Assembly (NCBI RefSeq): GCF_002160765.1
Contig: NZ_NFLF01000006.1
Location: 62,001 to 126,000 of the forward strand
From: Lachnoclostridium sp. An138
Lineage (GTDB): Bacteria > Bacillota > Clostridia > Lachnospirales > Lachnospiraceae
Reading direction: 5' to 3'
DNA length: 64,000 nucleotides
The number at the start of each line of letters is the position of its first letter. Within the stretch, counting starts at the first letter, position 1. The translations under genes and the position numbers were made by a program. Under the pieces are notes generated by a model that did no database searches, was not told the DNA's origin, and was given only the letters and a program-made list of their open reading frames with translations. This document shows positions 21,863-31,514 of the stretch, piece after piece.

Positions 21863-24766
21863 CTAATCTGCAATATTCTGTCCTGAGGATCCGCTGGCAG
21901 TTCCTGTCAGGATCTCTTCCTCATCCACAAGATTATAATAATATTTATACAAATCTGCCGCAGCCTCCGCCGCGTTTGCAGAAGTATATCCATTGGCGAT
22001 ACGTACAGCCACCGCGATCTCCGGATCGTCCGCCGGCGCATAGCTTACAAACAGCGCGTGGTTCGGATGGCTTCTGCTCTGCTGGGCCGTACCTGTTTTT
22101 CCTGCCACATCCAGGCCATACTCGCTCAGGGCATTCAGGGAGGTGGTGTCGTCCGCCACCAGCTTCATTCCTTCCTGCACCGCGTCCCAGCTGCTGTCCG
22201 CAATCTCCACCTGATTATAGAGTTCAGGCTCAAAGCTCTCCACCGTCTCTCCGTCTGCCGATTCCACCCGGTCAAGCAGCGTCAGGTTATAAACGCTTCC
22301 CCGGTTTGCCAGAGCTGCTACATAACGCCCGATATGAGACAGGGAAAACGCGTTCGTACCCTGGCCGATAGCAGAACGCACCGCGTCCTCATCGGAAATC
22401 TGAGGATCATACTCGGAAATCTCCAGGCCGGATTTCTCTCCCAGTCCGAACATTCTCGCATATTTTTCAAGAACCGCCAGGCCCTTCTCTACGTTGTAGC
22501 CGCCTGCAGTGCGTCCTCCTGCCAGGCGGTAGCCCACCTCATAAAAATAATAGTTGCAGGAATCGCGGATAGCCGTCAGCAGCGTTTCATTTCCGTGAAC
22601 TCCTCCATACTGGTTGAAAATCCAGCAGGTAGGCGACGGCGTAATCTCTGTAAACTGACCTGCGCCATAGATGACCGTAGACGGCGTGATCACGCCCTCC
22701 TCCAGGGCTGCAATCGCCACAATCGGCTTAAAGGTAGAACCAGGCGCCAGATTTTCCTGCGTCACACGGTTGACAAAAGGCGAGGAAAGATCCCGGCGCA
22801 GGCTGTTGTAATACTCTGAATCCATCACGTTCGTCAGGCGGTTGTTGTCATAGCTGGGATAGGTGACGCAGGCCAGTGTATCCCCCGTATTTACATCCAC
22901 CACGATAATTCCGCCGCTGCAGGGCTCCAGAGCCAGCTGAGCCGGCGTAATCTCCAGATTCGAGATCTTATCAAGCATAAAATTATAGGCGCTTAAAGAC
23001 CCTGACTGCAGGCTGGCCACTGTCGCCTCGTCATATTCCAGAACTCCCTGGTCATACAGCAGAAGGCAGACCTCTCTTCCGGTCATCTGATCATCCAGCA
23101 GCATGTACTTGTAAAGCATCTTGCCGAATTCCATATCCTCCATCAGAGCAGACTGGATATATTCCAGGACCAGCTGATAGATTTCCTGGGAATCCAGGTA
23201 CGGATCGTCTCCGGATATCTTGGTCACATCGATCCAGTTCATGGAGATCGCATACTGCAGGTATTCGCGCAGACTGATCACCTCGTCTGTCGTCCAGGCG
23301 ATATAGGTCTCATCGGAGGTGTCCACCGCGTCGCTCATAAGCACCTGGTTGTCTCCCATCAGAACATCAGACACAATATAGCTCATATAGTTCTTCATTT
23401 CCTGGGAGAGATTCTGATAGGCTGCCGCGTTTTCATTGTTCAGCTCTGCCATAATCTCGGCTACCGCCTGCTCCCGCTTGCTTAAGAATCTCTGGTATAC
23501 GCTTTTCTCAAGCTCCGTAGCGTCATCCTCGGAAAAATGCGTAATGTCAATAATATAATTGTCAATCAGCGCATAATATACATCATAGATCGGAATCATG
23601 ATTTCCGAAGCGCTGTCATTTCCCTGAATATACTCTTTGGTATTCTGGATCTTTGACACCAGAATTCCCGCAATTTTCTGCTCCAGGATCTGATAAGCCG
23701 CAATCTGAAGATCCTTGTCGATGGTCAGATATACATCATTTCCCGGCTCCGGGTCCTGCTGCTCCGTCACCTCAAGTACGCGGCCCACGCTGTCCACGTA
23801 CATCTTTTCATAGCCCTTGGTTCCCTGGAGCTCCGTCTCCATATACTGCTCGATTCCGGTCTTTCCTACAATATCATTCAGCTCATAATCCGGATTTTCC
23901 TCCTGGAGAGCCTCCAGCTCTTCTGAAGAGGCCTTGCCGATATATCCGATAATCGGAGCAAAATAGATGCTGTCCGTGTAGATGCGGCGGCTGCTTTGCT
24001 CTACATCCGCTCCCTGGAGCTCGTTCTGATTCTCCTGAACGGCCGCCACTGTCTCCTCCGACACATCCGTCGCTACCGTTGTAGCCACATACCGCTTATA
24101 GCTGTTTGCTGAGATTCCGAACCGAATCGTGGCAATCTGAAGCTGTTCTTCAGGCGTATACCCATCGACCGAAATGCCGTACTCTTCCTTTTCCTCCTCC
24201 GTGTAAGAGGCCTTGATAGCGTATCTTTCATCACTGCACATATACTCCATGAGCTCATCCGCAGTGGCCAGCTCTTCACTGGCATCCAGATCACTGGTAG
24301 AAGACTTCCCAAAAACATCCGCTTTTAAACGCAGAAGCGACGTGCCTGTCAAAGAATATTCATAAGAGCCGTTCTGGTAGACAATCCCCAGATCGCTTAC
24401 CACACTGTCCCCGTTCTTCTCAATCAGCTTGATCAGTTTGTAAATCGTCTCATTCAGCTGGGCATTCTTTGTTCTCGTATTGGGATAGCTTCCATTATCC
24501 TCGATCGTCACAGACCAGGAAAGTTCGCTGTAGGCCAGAACATTTCCGTTCCGGTCATAGATATTTCCTCTGGTACTGGCAAGAGATACCTCCCGCTCCG
24601 TGCGCAGGGAAAAGGACTCCTGGTAATCTGCCCCCCTCACAATCTGCAGATAGAACACTCTCTGGAGCAGAATGCCGAAAAATATCACAAACACAGCGCT
24701 CAGCAGAAAGGTTCTGGACTTAATGATATTCCACAGGATATCTCTGATCTCTCTGAAAAATCTCAC
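21863..24766 (-). CDS. mrdA: Class B penicillin-binding protein 2 with large helical insertion
   Basis: This transpeptidase cross-links peptidoglycan during elongation. At 967 residues it is far longer than usual (about 600-720). A transmembrane anchor (about 20-42) and the PBP dimerisation region lead to DVYLTIDKDLQIAAYQIL near 345-360. The transpeptidase domain resumes at GGIIVVDVNTGDTLACVTYPSYD (about 618-640). The active-site boxes are present: STFK (677-680), SCN (736-738) and KTGT (890-893). Residues about 366-605 between these parts are a mostly helical, acidic insertion. It overlaps the mreD stop by four bases, so it belongs to the mreBCD-PBP2-min unit. Confidence 0.92.
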   Translation of the reverse strand: MRFFREIRDILWNIIKSRTFLLSAVFVIFFGILLQRVFYLQIVRGADYQESFSLRTEREVSLASTRGNIYDRNGNVLAYSELSWSVTIEDNGSYPNTRTKNAQLNETIYKLIKLIEKNGDSVVSDLGIVYQNGSYEYSLTGTSLLRLKADVFGKSSTSDLDASEELATADELMEYMCSDERYAIKASYTEEEKEEYGISVDGYTPEEQLQIATIRFGISANSYKRYVATTVATDVSEETVAAVQENQNELQGADVEQSSRRIYTDSIYFAPIIGYIGKASSEELEALQEENPDYELNDIVGKTGIEQYMETELQGTKGYEKMYVDSVGRVLEVTEQQDPEPGNDVYLTIDKDLQIAAYQILEQKIAGILVSKIQNTKEYIQGNDSASEIMIPIYDVYYALIDNYIIDITHFSEDDATELEKSVYQRFLSKREQAVAEIMAELNNENAAAYQNLSQEMKNYMSYIVSDVLMGDNQVLMSDAVDTSDETYIAWTTDEVISLREYLQYAISMNWIDVTKISGDDPYLDSQEIYQLVLEYIQSALMEDMEFGKMLYKYMLLDDQMTGREVCLLLYDQGVLEYDEATVASLQSGSLSAYNFMLDKISNLEITPAQLALEPCSGGIIVVDVNTGDTLACVTYPSYDNNRLTNVMDSEYYNSLRRDLSSPFVNRVTQENLAPGSTFKPIVAIAALEEGVITPSTVIYGAGQFTEITPSPTCWIFNQYGGVHGNETLLTAIRDSCNYYFYEVGYRLAGGRTAGGYNVEKGLAVLEKYARMFGLGEKSGLEISEYDPQISDEDAVRSAIGQGTNAFSLSHIGRYVAALANRGSVYNLTLLDRVESADGETVESFEPELYNQVEIADSSWDAVQEGMKLVADDTTSLNALSEYGLDVAGKTGTAQQSRSHPNHALFVSYAPADDPEIAVAVRIANGYTSANAAEAAADLYKYYYNLVDEEEILTGTASGSSGQNIAD

Positions 24767-25329
24767 TCAAAATCCTCCGTATGTTTGTCCAGGCCGCTCT
24801 GTCTTCCCGAAAGGGCGGAATATTCCGAGGGCGGCTCCTCCCATCTCTCCAGCATCCGGTTCAGACGCCGGATCAGCCGGTACATCACCAGGGTCAGGGC
24901 CACGGTGTAAACCAGCTCCGGGAGGATGATATGCGTAAAATAAAATCCAAAGTCAAACTTGCTCCGCATCAGAAACATGAAAAAGTACACACTCAGACCG
25001 TATACCAGCTCTGAAAGCGCAATCCATACCATGGGAAGCTTGATGTCCTCATCATAGAACATCATGTGAAACAGGCCGCTTCCATATCCAAGAAACATAT
25101 ACAGAAGGGCATAAAACCCGAACAGGCTTCCAAAAAAAATGTCCGTCAGAAGCCCACAGAAAAACCCGACCGCCATTCCTTCCTTTTCACCCCGCATAAA
25201 TCCCAGGGAAGTGGTGACAATCAGAAGAAGGTTCGGGGAAATTCCCGCCAGGGCCAGCGCCTGAAACACGGTGCACTGTAAGATAAAGCACAGAATGATC
25301 AAAACCGCGATGACCGCTTTCCGCCTCAT
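24763..25329 (-). CDS. mreD: Rod shape-determining protein MreD
   Basis: A 188-residue integral membrane protein with about five hydrophobic helices, including LALAGISPNLLLIVTTSLGF and the conserved GFFCGLLTDIFFGSLFGFYAL. MreD is a membrane component of the elongation complex with MreC and RodA/PBP2. The C-terminus is charged and cytoplasmic. Its stop overlaps the PBP2 start by four bases. Confidence 0.9.
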   Translation of the reverse strand: MRRKAVIAVLIILCFILQCTVFQALALAGISPNLLLIVTTSLGFMRGEKEGMAVGFFCGLLTDIFFGSLFGFYALLYMFLGYGSGLFHMMFYDEDIKLPMVWIALSELVYGLSVYFFMFLMRSKFDFGFYFTHIILPELVYTVALTLVMYRLIRRLNRMLERWEEPPSEYSALSGRQSGLDKHTEDFE

Positions 25330-25384
25330 TCCTCACACTCCTGTCTATTCTTCCATACTGCCTGAGGTCCGGATTCTCCGTCCT

Positions 25385-26245
25385 CTACTCTTCCACATCC
25401 ACACTCTGCTTCAGGTCTGTGATGACCAGCACGGAATGAAGATGCTCAAAATCGACTGCCGGAGTCAGGGTCCCCGATCTGGTCAGATTATTGGAATCCA
25501 GCGTCAGCTCATTGATGTAGCCGATCAGAATTCCCGAATGGTACTTGTCACTCACATGGGAAGTCACTACCGTATCCCCGATGGATGCTTCTCCCTCGGG
25601 GTCGCGCAGCTGGGAGATCTGAATCAGTCCGTTCTCCATCAGCTGCAGATCTCCTTTTACAAAGCAGAGATCCGAGGTAGAAAGAACCTGCGCGCTCACA
25701 TTGCTCATATCGTCGATAATCGCGCGTACCTGGGCCCAATTGTCTCCCACCCGGGTGACAATACCCACCAGGCCGCTTCCCGCGATCACATTCATATCCA
25801 CCTGAATGCCGTCAGAAGATCCCTTGTCAATCACAAAGGTATTGAACCAGTTGCCCGAATCACTGGCAATGATATTGGCAGCGACTTTATTATATTCACT
25901 GTAGGTCTGGTCCAAAGCATAGAGCTCTTCCAGCTCCTCCAGCCGGTACTGGTTCTGCATCAGCCTGCTGTTCTCCAGAGTCAGCTCATCCACCTGGGAC
26001 TGCAGCTCTTCATTTTTGGCCTGCGCGTCAGCCAGATCCTCCAGGCTGTCCGCTCTGCTCCTGAGCCAGCCCCCGACAGTATTGATGCCCCGCTCAAAGG
26101 GCACAAAGACATAGCCGGAAATTCTTCCCAGAGTGCTGCCTGCAAACCCTGTGCTGTAAGAGGCAAACATCATACCGACGCAGAGAAGCGCCAGGGCCGC
26201 AAATATGTATTTTGACGGCACGGAAAAACGATTTTTTTTCTTCAT
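25385..26245 (-). CDS. mreC: Rod shape-determining protein MreC
   Basis: MreC links the cytoplasmic MreB filament to the periplasmic cell-wall enzymes. The 286 residues have a short basic N-terminus, one transmembrane segment (about 11-30), a coiled coil (about 60-105, LEDLADAQAKNEELQSQVDE) and two beta-barrel domains (VAANIIASDSGNWFNTFVID; SGLVGIVTRVGDNWAQV). The order mreB-mreC-mreD is canonical. Confidence 0.94.
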   Translation of the reverse strand: MKKKNRFSVPSKYIFAALALLCVGMMFASYSTGFAGSTLGRISGYVFVPFERGINTVGGWLRSRADSLEDLADAQAKNEELQSQVDELTLENSRLMQNQYRLEELEELYALDQTYSEYNKVAANIIASDSGNWFNTFVIDKGSSDGIQVDMNVIAGSGLVGIVTRVGDNWAQVRAIIDDMSNVSAQVLSTSDLCFVKGDLQLMENGLIQISQLRDPEGEASIGDTVVTSHVSDKYHSGILIGYINELTLDSNNLTRSGTLTPAVDFEHLHSVLVITDLKQSVDVEE

Positions 26246-26257
26246 ATTCCACCTGAA

Positions 26258-27265
26258 TTATTTATAATCCTGCTCTTTCGTGATGAAGGTCAGACTGCGG
26301 AATTCCTTTTCCTTGATCACCCGCTCCAGACCTCTCGCCACGCACTCTTCCGGCTTATCCACCAGATTTACCTTAATGTTCGTAGCGTCGGCAATCAGGC
26401 TGTCCAGCCCTTTAAGGTTTGCCACTCCTCCGGTCAGGAAGATGCCGTTCCGGATAATATCTACGCCAAGCTCGGGCGGAGTCCTCTCCAGAATCATCTT
26501 GATGGCGTCCACGATTGCCTTCAGCTGCTCGGCAATGGCCCCCGCCACAAAGTCCGCCGTAATCTCCAGAAGGGCCGGCAGCCCCAGCGCCATATTGCGT
26601 CCGCAGATCTCCCGCTTCGTGGTGGTGTCTCCCGGCTGATAACCCAGCTCATTTTTCAGAATCTCAGCCGTCTTGTTGCCAATAAAATATCCGTACTCTC
26701 TGCGGATCGCGCTGGAGATCGCCTCATCGATCTTATTTCCGCCATTCTTGATGAGCTTGCTGGTTACAGTTCCGCCCAGGGACAGAATGGAAATCTCCGT
26801 CGTATCGGCTCCCACATCCACCAGCATCACACCCTGCGCCTGGGTCACATCAAGACCGAGGCCGAGGCCGGCCGCCACCGGTTTATCAATGAGTTCCACA
26901 TTTTTAGTCTTAATCCCTGTTCCGTGAATCAGAGTGGTGAACACACGATCCTGCACATCTGTGGGAAGGGCCACAATAAATTCCGCGCCCTTCAGGCTGC
27001 CTTTTGTGCGCTCTTCCAGAAAAGATCTCAGAAACTGCTGCATATACGTAATGCTGGCCACCGTGCCAAAAGACATGGGGTAAAGAACCTCTATATTGGC
27101 CGGAGCCTTTTCATGCATGTCAAAAGCCTCGTTTCCATAGGCTATCATTCCTTTTTTTTCTTCAATCGCCACCATATTCTTCTCGCAGTATATGGTATCG
27201 CTCTCCTTGCTGTAAATCTTGATGCTGCTTGTACCAAAATCGCAGCCAAAGCTCTGTGCAGACAT
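26258..27265 (-). CDS. mreB: Rod shape-determining actin homologue MreB
   Basis: A 335-residue actin-fold ATPase that directs lateral wall synthesis. The phosphate-1 loop is FGCDFGTSSIKIY, phosphate-2 is VMLVDVGADTTEISILSLGG and the adenosine motif is GIFLTGGVANLKGLDSLI. AFVVAL-type strands are represented by EFIVALPTDVQDR. It heads the mreBCD genes, 63 bases after radC. Confidence 0.95.
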   Translation of the reverse strand: MSAQSFGCDFGTSSIKIYSKESDTIYCEKNMVAIEEKKGMIAYGNEAFDMHEKAPANIEVLYPMSFGTVASITYMQQFLRSFLEERTKGSLKGAEFIVALPTDVQDRVFTTLIHGTGIKTKNVELIDKPVAAGLGLGLDVTQAQGVMLVDVGADTTEISILSLGGTVTSKLIKNGGNKIDEAISSAIRREYGYFIGNKTAEILKNELGYQPGDTTTKREICGRNMALGLPALLEITADFVAGAIAEQLKAIVDAIKMILERTPPELGVDIIRNGIFLTGGVANLKGLDSLIADATNIKVNLVDKPEECVARGLERVIKEKEFRSLTFITKEQDYK

Positions 27266-27328
27266 GTGCGTCTCCCTCTCTTTCTTCTGTTCCTTAACTT
27301 CTGTGGAATACCTGTCCCGCCGCGGAAA

Positions 27329-28027
27329 TCATCCCACATCCGATAGTATTCCCCGTTCTCTCAAAGAGCTATAACATCGATCGCCGATAATCACGTGATC
27401 CAAAAGCTGGATGCCAAGGAGCTCTCCTGCTCTGCCAATCCGCTTTGTCATCCGGATATCCTCCAGACTCGGCGCGGGATCTCCGCTGGGATGATTATGC
27501 ACCAGAATCAGCTGCACGGCATGAACCTCCAGCGCCTCCAGAAAAATCTCTCTCGGCGAAATGATGGAGGCATTTACCGTCCCCTTGAACATCAGCTTCT
27601 CTCTGAGAAGCTTGTTTTTCGTGTTCAAAAACAGCGCAATCAGGTGCTCCTGCTCCTTATGGCGGAGTTCTTCCATAAAATAATCTGCTATGGTAGCCGG
27701 TGTATCAAAGCAGAGCCGCTCACCGGCCGAAGCCTTTGCCATGCGTCCTGCCAGCTCAGCAAGACATTTCAGCTGAACTGCTTTTACCCTTCCCACGCCT
27801 TTCAGTTCCATCAGGCGTTCCATGGGAATCCGGCAGAGTCCCGGAAGCCCCTCAAAATCCGGCAGGCTTAAGATTCGGCCCGCCAGCTGGCAGACAGTCT
27901 CTCCGGCGCTGCCGGTCCGAAGAATAACAGCCAGAAGCTCTGTGTCGGAAAGGACTCCCGGCCCGCAGGCCAGGCACTTTTCATAAGGACGCTCTTCTTT
28001 GTACAAATCTTTCATCGTTGTCGCCAT
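27329..28027 (-). CDS. radC: RadC-family JAB-domain protein
   Basis: A 232-residue protein with an N-terminal helix-hairpin-helix region (GLPGLCRIPMERLMELKGVG) and a C-terminal JAB1/MPN metalloprotease-like domain whose motif HNHPSGDPAPS holds the metal ligands. Despite the name, a repair role for RadC is not established; the fold suggests a peptidase or nuclease. The ATG at 28027 follows AGGAGG by four bases; the longer open frame to 28120 overlaps the upstream gene. RadC next to mreB is common in Firmicutes and proteobacteria. Confidence 0.93.
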   Translation of the reverse strand: MATTMKDLYKEERPYEKCLACGPGVLSDTELLAVILRTGSAGETVCQLAGRILSLPDFEGLPGLCRIPMERLMELKGVGRVKAVQLKCLAELAGRMAKASAGERLCFDTPATIADYFMEELRHKEQEHLIALFLNTKNKLLREKLMFKGTVNASIISPREIFLEALEVHAVQLILVHNHPSGDPAPSLEDIRMTKRIGRAGELLGIQLLDHVIIGDRCYSSLRERGILSDVG

Positions 28028-28082
28028 GGTTCCTCCTTTTGCTCTCCAGGCAGCGGATTCCCCTGCGGCAGCTCTTTTGCGG

Positions 28083-28334
28083 CTACAGCTTTCTGTAAAT
28101 GATAATTGCAAGCACCACACCGATAATGCTGGCTATCGAAATGTGGATGGTCAGGCCAAAGGTCAGCACCAGCAGTCCCAGATCCAGAACAATAGGCGTC
28201 TCAAGCCCAAAGCCCTGCCCATAGTTCAGCCAGTTTAAGCCCGATACATTTTCTGTCAGCATTCCGATAAATCCTCCCAGCACAATGCCGGACAGAAGCA
28301 TGATCAGAAGTACCCAGCCATTTTTAGATTTCAT
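28083..28334 (-). CDS. DUF4321-like small membrane protein
   Basis: An 83-residue protein starting MKSKNGWVLLIMLLSGIVLG, with a second hydrophobic stretch IVLDLGLLVLTFGLTIHI and a third at the C-terminus. The pattern fits DUF4321, a small family found next to radC/mreB in Clostridia. CGGAGG is five bases before the ATG at 28334. No function is known; the position at the head of the radC-mreBCD block suggests an envelope role. Confidence 0.75.
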   Translation of the reverse strand: MKSKNGWVLLIMLLSGIVLGGFIGMLTENVSGLNWLNYGQGFGLETPIVLDLGLLVLTFGLTIHISIASIIGVVLAIIIYRKL

Positions 28335-28503
28335 AACAGCCTCCGTCTTTCGTAATATGAACGGCCCTCCGGCCATGGATATCCAGTTTACATAAATATC
28401 AGTTCTGGAAATCATATCAAATTATATCATAGCACAAAGCGCAGAACTTGTATAGAGAATAAATCCTTAACTTCTCTTAAGATTCTCCAGTTTTCGACAA
28501 TTC

Positions 28504-30165
28504 TCAATCCTCTTTTCCAGTCCGGTACCGGGCCGCAACCGCCTCCGCCGTCTTCACTCCATCCATGGCAGCCGAGGTGATTCCACCGGCGTATCCCGCG
28601 CCCTCCCCGCAGGGATAAAGCCCGCGGACCGCGCTCTCCAGCCTCTCATCTCTCAGAATACGGACCGGCGAAGAGGTTCTGCTCTCCACACCGGAAAGCA
28701 GGGCGTCTCCCCGGGAAAATCCCGGAAGGATATGCTCACAGCCAAGGATTCCTTCCTCCAGAGCGGCAGAAAGGACCTCTGGGAAAATCCCGCGGACATC
28801 TCCGAATTCCCAGGCTCCCTTCATAGAGGGCTCCACCTCTCCCAGGCTGCGGCTTCTCTGCTTCTTCTGAAAATCTGCCAGGAGCTGAACCGGTATCTTT
28901 CCTCCCGCGGCACGGTAAGCCGCCCGCTCAAGTCTTCTCTGAAACTCTACACCGGCCAGCACATCCCCGCCGCCGAAATCTTCCGGCCTTACCGTCACAA
29001 TCATGGCGCTGTTGGCATTGCGGCCGTCTCTGGCCTGATAACTCATGCCATTGACCGCCAGAAAGCCTTCCTCGGAAGATGCGTTCACCACATAGCCGCC
29101 AGGACACATACAGAAGGAGTAGACTCCCCGGTCCCCGCTGACCTTCCGTGTCAGCTTATAGGAGGCAGCCGGAAGATGCGGGGGATAGTCTCTCCCATAC
29201 TGGCTTTCATTCACAAGTTCCTGGGGATGCTCAATGCGTACACCCACTGCAAAAGCTTTCTGTTCCATGGGAATCTGCTTCTGGGCCAGCATGGCAAAGG
29301 TATCCCGTGCGCTGTGGCCGATGGCAAGCACCAGCGCCTCACAGGGCAGATATTCCTCTGTCTCTGTCTCTGTCTCTGCCTTTGCTTTTACTTCTGCTCC
29401 TGCTTTTGTCTCCGCTCCCATTCTTCTCCGGACACGGACGCCCCGGACAGCTCCATCCTGCACGTCAATATCCGTCACTTTTGTGCCAAAACGCACCTCT
29501 CCTCCCAGAGAAAGGATCTCTTCCCGGATACGTTCCACCACGCAGGTCAGCACATCCGTACCCAGATGCGGTTTGTTCCAGTACAGGATTTCCTCCGGCG
29601 CTCCGGCCTGCACAAAGGTCTCCAGCACCAGCCGGTTCCGGCCCTTTGGGTCCTTTACCAGGGTGTTCAGCTTTCCATCGGAAAAAGTTCCGGCTCCGCC
29701 TTCTCCAAACTGTACATTGGAATCCGGAACAAGCTCCCCGGTCTTCCAGAAGCGGTCCACCGTTCTTTTCCGCTCTCTGGCTGTCTCTCCCCGCTCCAGC
29801 AGAAGGGGACGGTATCCGGCCCGGGCAAGCATCAGCCCGCAGAAGAGCCCCGCAGGTCCCGTTCCCACAATCACAGGCCTGTGCTCCAGCCGTTCCTCCC
29901 CCATCTGCGGAAAATGGTATTTTACAGGCTTCACAGGAGCAGCGTTCCGGCTGCGCAGTTTTTTCAGCAGCTTCTGTTCCCCCTGAAGCTCCACATCCAC
30001 AGTATAGACATAAACTACCGGCTTCTTCCGCGCGTCGATAGATTTTTTACTGACAGCCAGGCTTTCGATCCGCTCCTCCGGCACCTTAAGCTCTTTTGCC
30101 GCCTGCCGCTTCAAATCCTCCGGTCCATGATCCACCGGAAGCTTTAACTGGCTGATCCGTATCAT
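28504..30165 (-). CDS. FAD-dependent dehydrogenase (COG2509 type)
   Basis: A 553-residue flavoprotein. An N-terminal domain (about 1-80) precedes the FAD-binding segment PVIVGTGPAGLFCGLMLARAG. FGEGGAGTFSDGKLNT and the C-terminal YPCGEGAGYAGGITSAAMDG are typical of the uncharacterised COG2509 group. The substrate is unknown. The start at 30165 follows GGAGGTGGACA and overlaps the upstream stop as ATGA. An internal low-complexity stretch of alternating K/E/A/T residues coincides with a hexanucleotide repeat at about 29352-29425. It is probably co-transcribed with the next two genes upstream. Confidence 0.85.
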   Translation of the reverse strand: MIRISQLKLPVDHGPEDLKRQAAKELKVPEERIESLAVSKKSIDARKKPVVYVYTVDVELQGEQKLLKKLRSRNAAPVKPVKYHFPQMGEERLEHRPVIVGTGPAGLFCGLMLARAGYRPLLLERGETARERKRTVDRFWKTGELVPDSNVQFGEGGAGTFSDGKLNTLVKDPKGRNRLVLETFVQAGAPEEILYWNKPHLGTDVLTCVVERIREEILSLGGEVRFGTKVTDIDVQDGAVRGVRVRRRMGAETKAGAEVKAKAETETETEEYLPCEALVLAIGHSARDTFAMLAQKQIPMEQKAFAVGVRIEHPQELVNESQYGRDYPPHLPAASYKLTRKVSGDRGVYSFCMCPGGYVVNASSEEGFLAVNGMSYQARDGRNANSAMIVTVRPEDFGGGDVLAGVEFQRRLERAAYRAAGGKIPVQLLADFQKKQRSRSLGEVEPSMKGAWEFGDVRGIFPEVLSAALEEGILGCEHILPGFSRGDALLSGVESRTSSPVRILRDERLESAVRGLYPCGEGAGYAGGITSAAMDGVKTAEAVAARYRTGKED

Positions 30166-31514
30166 TGTCCACCTCCCCGGGCCGCATGAAATCCTGCCAC
30201 ATGTCCGCTGCTCCAGGCCCACTGAAGATTGTAGCCGCCGCAGGCCCCGTCGATATCCACCACTTCTCCCGCAAAATAGAGTCCCGGCACCAGACGGGAT
30301 TCCATAGTCTGCGGGCAGATCTCCGAGGTATCCACGCCTCCGGAACAGACCTGTGCCTGCTCAAAGCTTCCCCCTGAGACGACTTCTGTCCTGAAATCCC
30401 GGATTACGGACAGCAGTCTTTCCAGCTCCTCTTCCGTCCAGGCCCCCGCTTTTTTATTTTTGGGGATTTTCGCCCGTTCCAGCAGACACAGGGCCATCTT
30501 TTCATGAAAAAGCCCCGTAAAAAAAGCTTCTCCCTGTTTATAGCCTCCGTCCCGGATTCTGGCTCTTAAAAAAGCCTCCAGCGCGGCCTCTTCCTCTTCT
30601 TTCTCCGCTGACAGTCCGCAGCTTCCGCCCGGAATCTGAGGGAGAAGATTGAGACTGGCTTCTACTTCCCGTCCCTCGTCCAGCGCCCGCACCGCATGGC
30701 GGCTCACCTGGAAGACCGGAATGCCGGAGATACCGTTCCTTGTAAACTGAACCTCTCCCCTGTCACAGGCCGTCTCTTTTCCATCTGCCAGCACCCGCAC
30801 TGCAGCCTCCATGCGGAGGCCCGCAAGCCGTTCATAGAACCGTTCCCGGCAGCGGAGCTGCACCAGGGCCGGCAGCGGCTTTATAAGCCGGTGCCCCAGG
30901 CTCTCCGCCAGGGCGTAGCCGCTGCCGTCCGAGCCTGTGGCCGGGGCGGCGGCGGAGCCCGCCGCCAGGACGCAGGCGTCTCCCTCGTAGGTCCAGCCCT
31001 CTGTCCGGGCCGCGAACCGCGGCCCGGAGACAACAGCGCTGTCCCCGGAAGCTTTCCCCGCTCTGTCCTCTTCCGGGCGGTCTAAGTCTCCGGAAGCACC
31101 ATTTGGATTCAGCGCTCTGATCTCCAGAATCTGATTTCCCAGAGCCAGCTTCACGCCTAGGCGCTCCGCTTCCATCCGAAGCGCGTCCGCCACGGAAGAA
31201 GCCTGATCACTATAGGGGTAGAGATAACCGTTTCTGCTCTTTGCGCAGACCCCCAGCCGCTCAAAAAAACGCAGTGTATCAGGAAGGCCGAAGTTTCCAA
31301 ATACCGTCCGGGCAAAGCCCGGCTCCCCTCCCCGGTAGCAGGCCTCGTCCTGATTTTCATTGGTCAGATTGCAGCGTCCGTTCCCTGTGACCAGGATCTT
31401 CTTGCCCACCTGGCGGTTCTTCTCCAGAAGCGTCACCTTCGCCCCCTGCTCTGCCGCCGCAATGGCCGCCGTCAGGCCCGAGGCCCCGCCTCCAATCACC
31501 AGCACCCTTCTCAT
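30162..31514 (-). CDS. HI0933/BaiN-type flavoprotein
   Basis: A 450-residue NAD(P)/FAD-dependent oxidoreductase. The N-terminus VLVIGGGASGLTAAIAAAEQG binds the ADP part of FAD, followed by VGKKILVTGNGRCNLTN, diagnostic of the HI0933 family, which includes bile-acid dehydrogenases of the BaiN type. The C-terminus GLYFAGEVVDIDGACGGYNL completes the FAD site. The actual substrate is not deducible. Start and stop both overlap neighbours by four bases, so it is in one operon with the lyase-like and COG2509 genes. Confidence 0.88.
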   Translation of the reverse strand: MRRVLVIGGGASGLTAAIAAAEQGAKVTLLEKNRQVGKKILVTGNGRCNLTNENQDEACYRGGEPGFARTVFGNFGLPDTLRFFERLGVCAKSRNGYLYPYSDQASSVADALRMEAERLGVKLALGNQILEIRALNPNGASGDLDRPEEDRAGKASGDSAVVSGPRFAARTEGWTYEGDACVLAAGSAAAPATGSDGSGYALAESLGHRLIKPLPALVQLRCRERFYERLAGLRMEAAVRVLADGKETACDRGEVQFTRNGISGIPVFQVSRHAVRALDEGREVEASLNLLPQIPGGSCGLSAEKEEEEAALEAFLRARIRDGGYKQGEAFFTGLFHEKMALCLLERAKIPKNKKAGAWTEEELERLLSVIRDFRTEVVSGGSFEQAQVCSGGVDTSEICPQTMESRLVPGLYFAGEVVDIDGACGGYNLQWAWSSGHVAGFHAARGGGQ

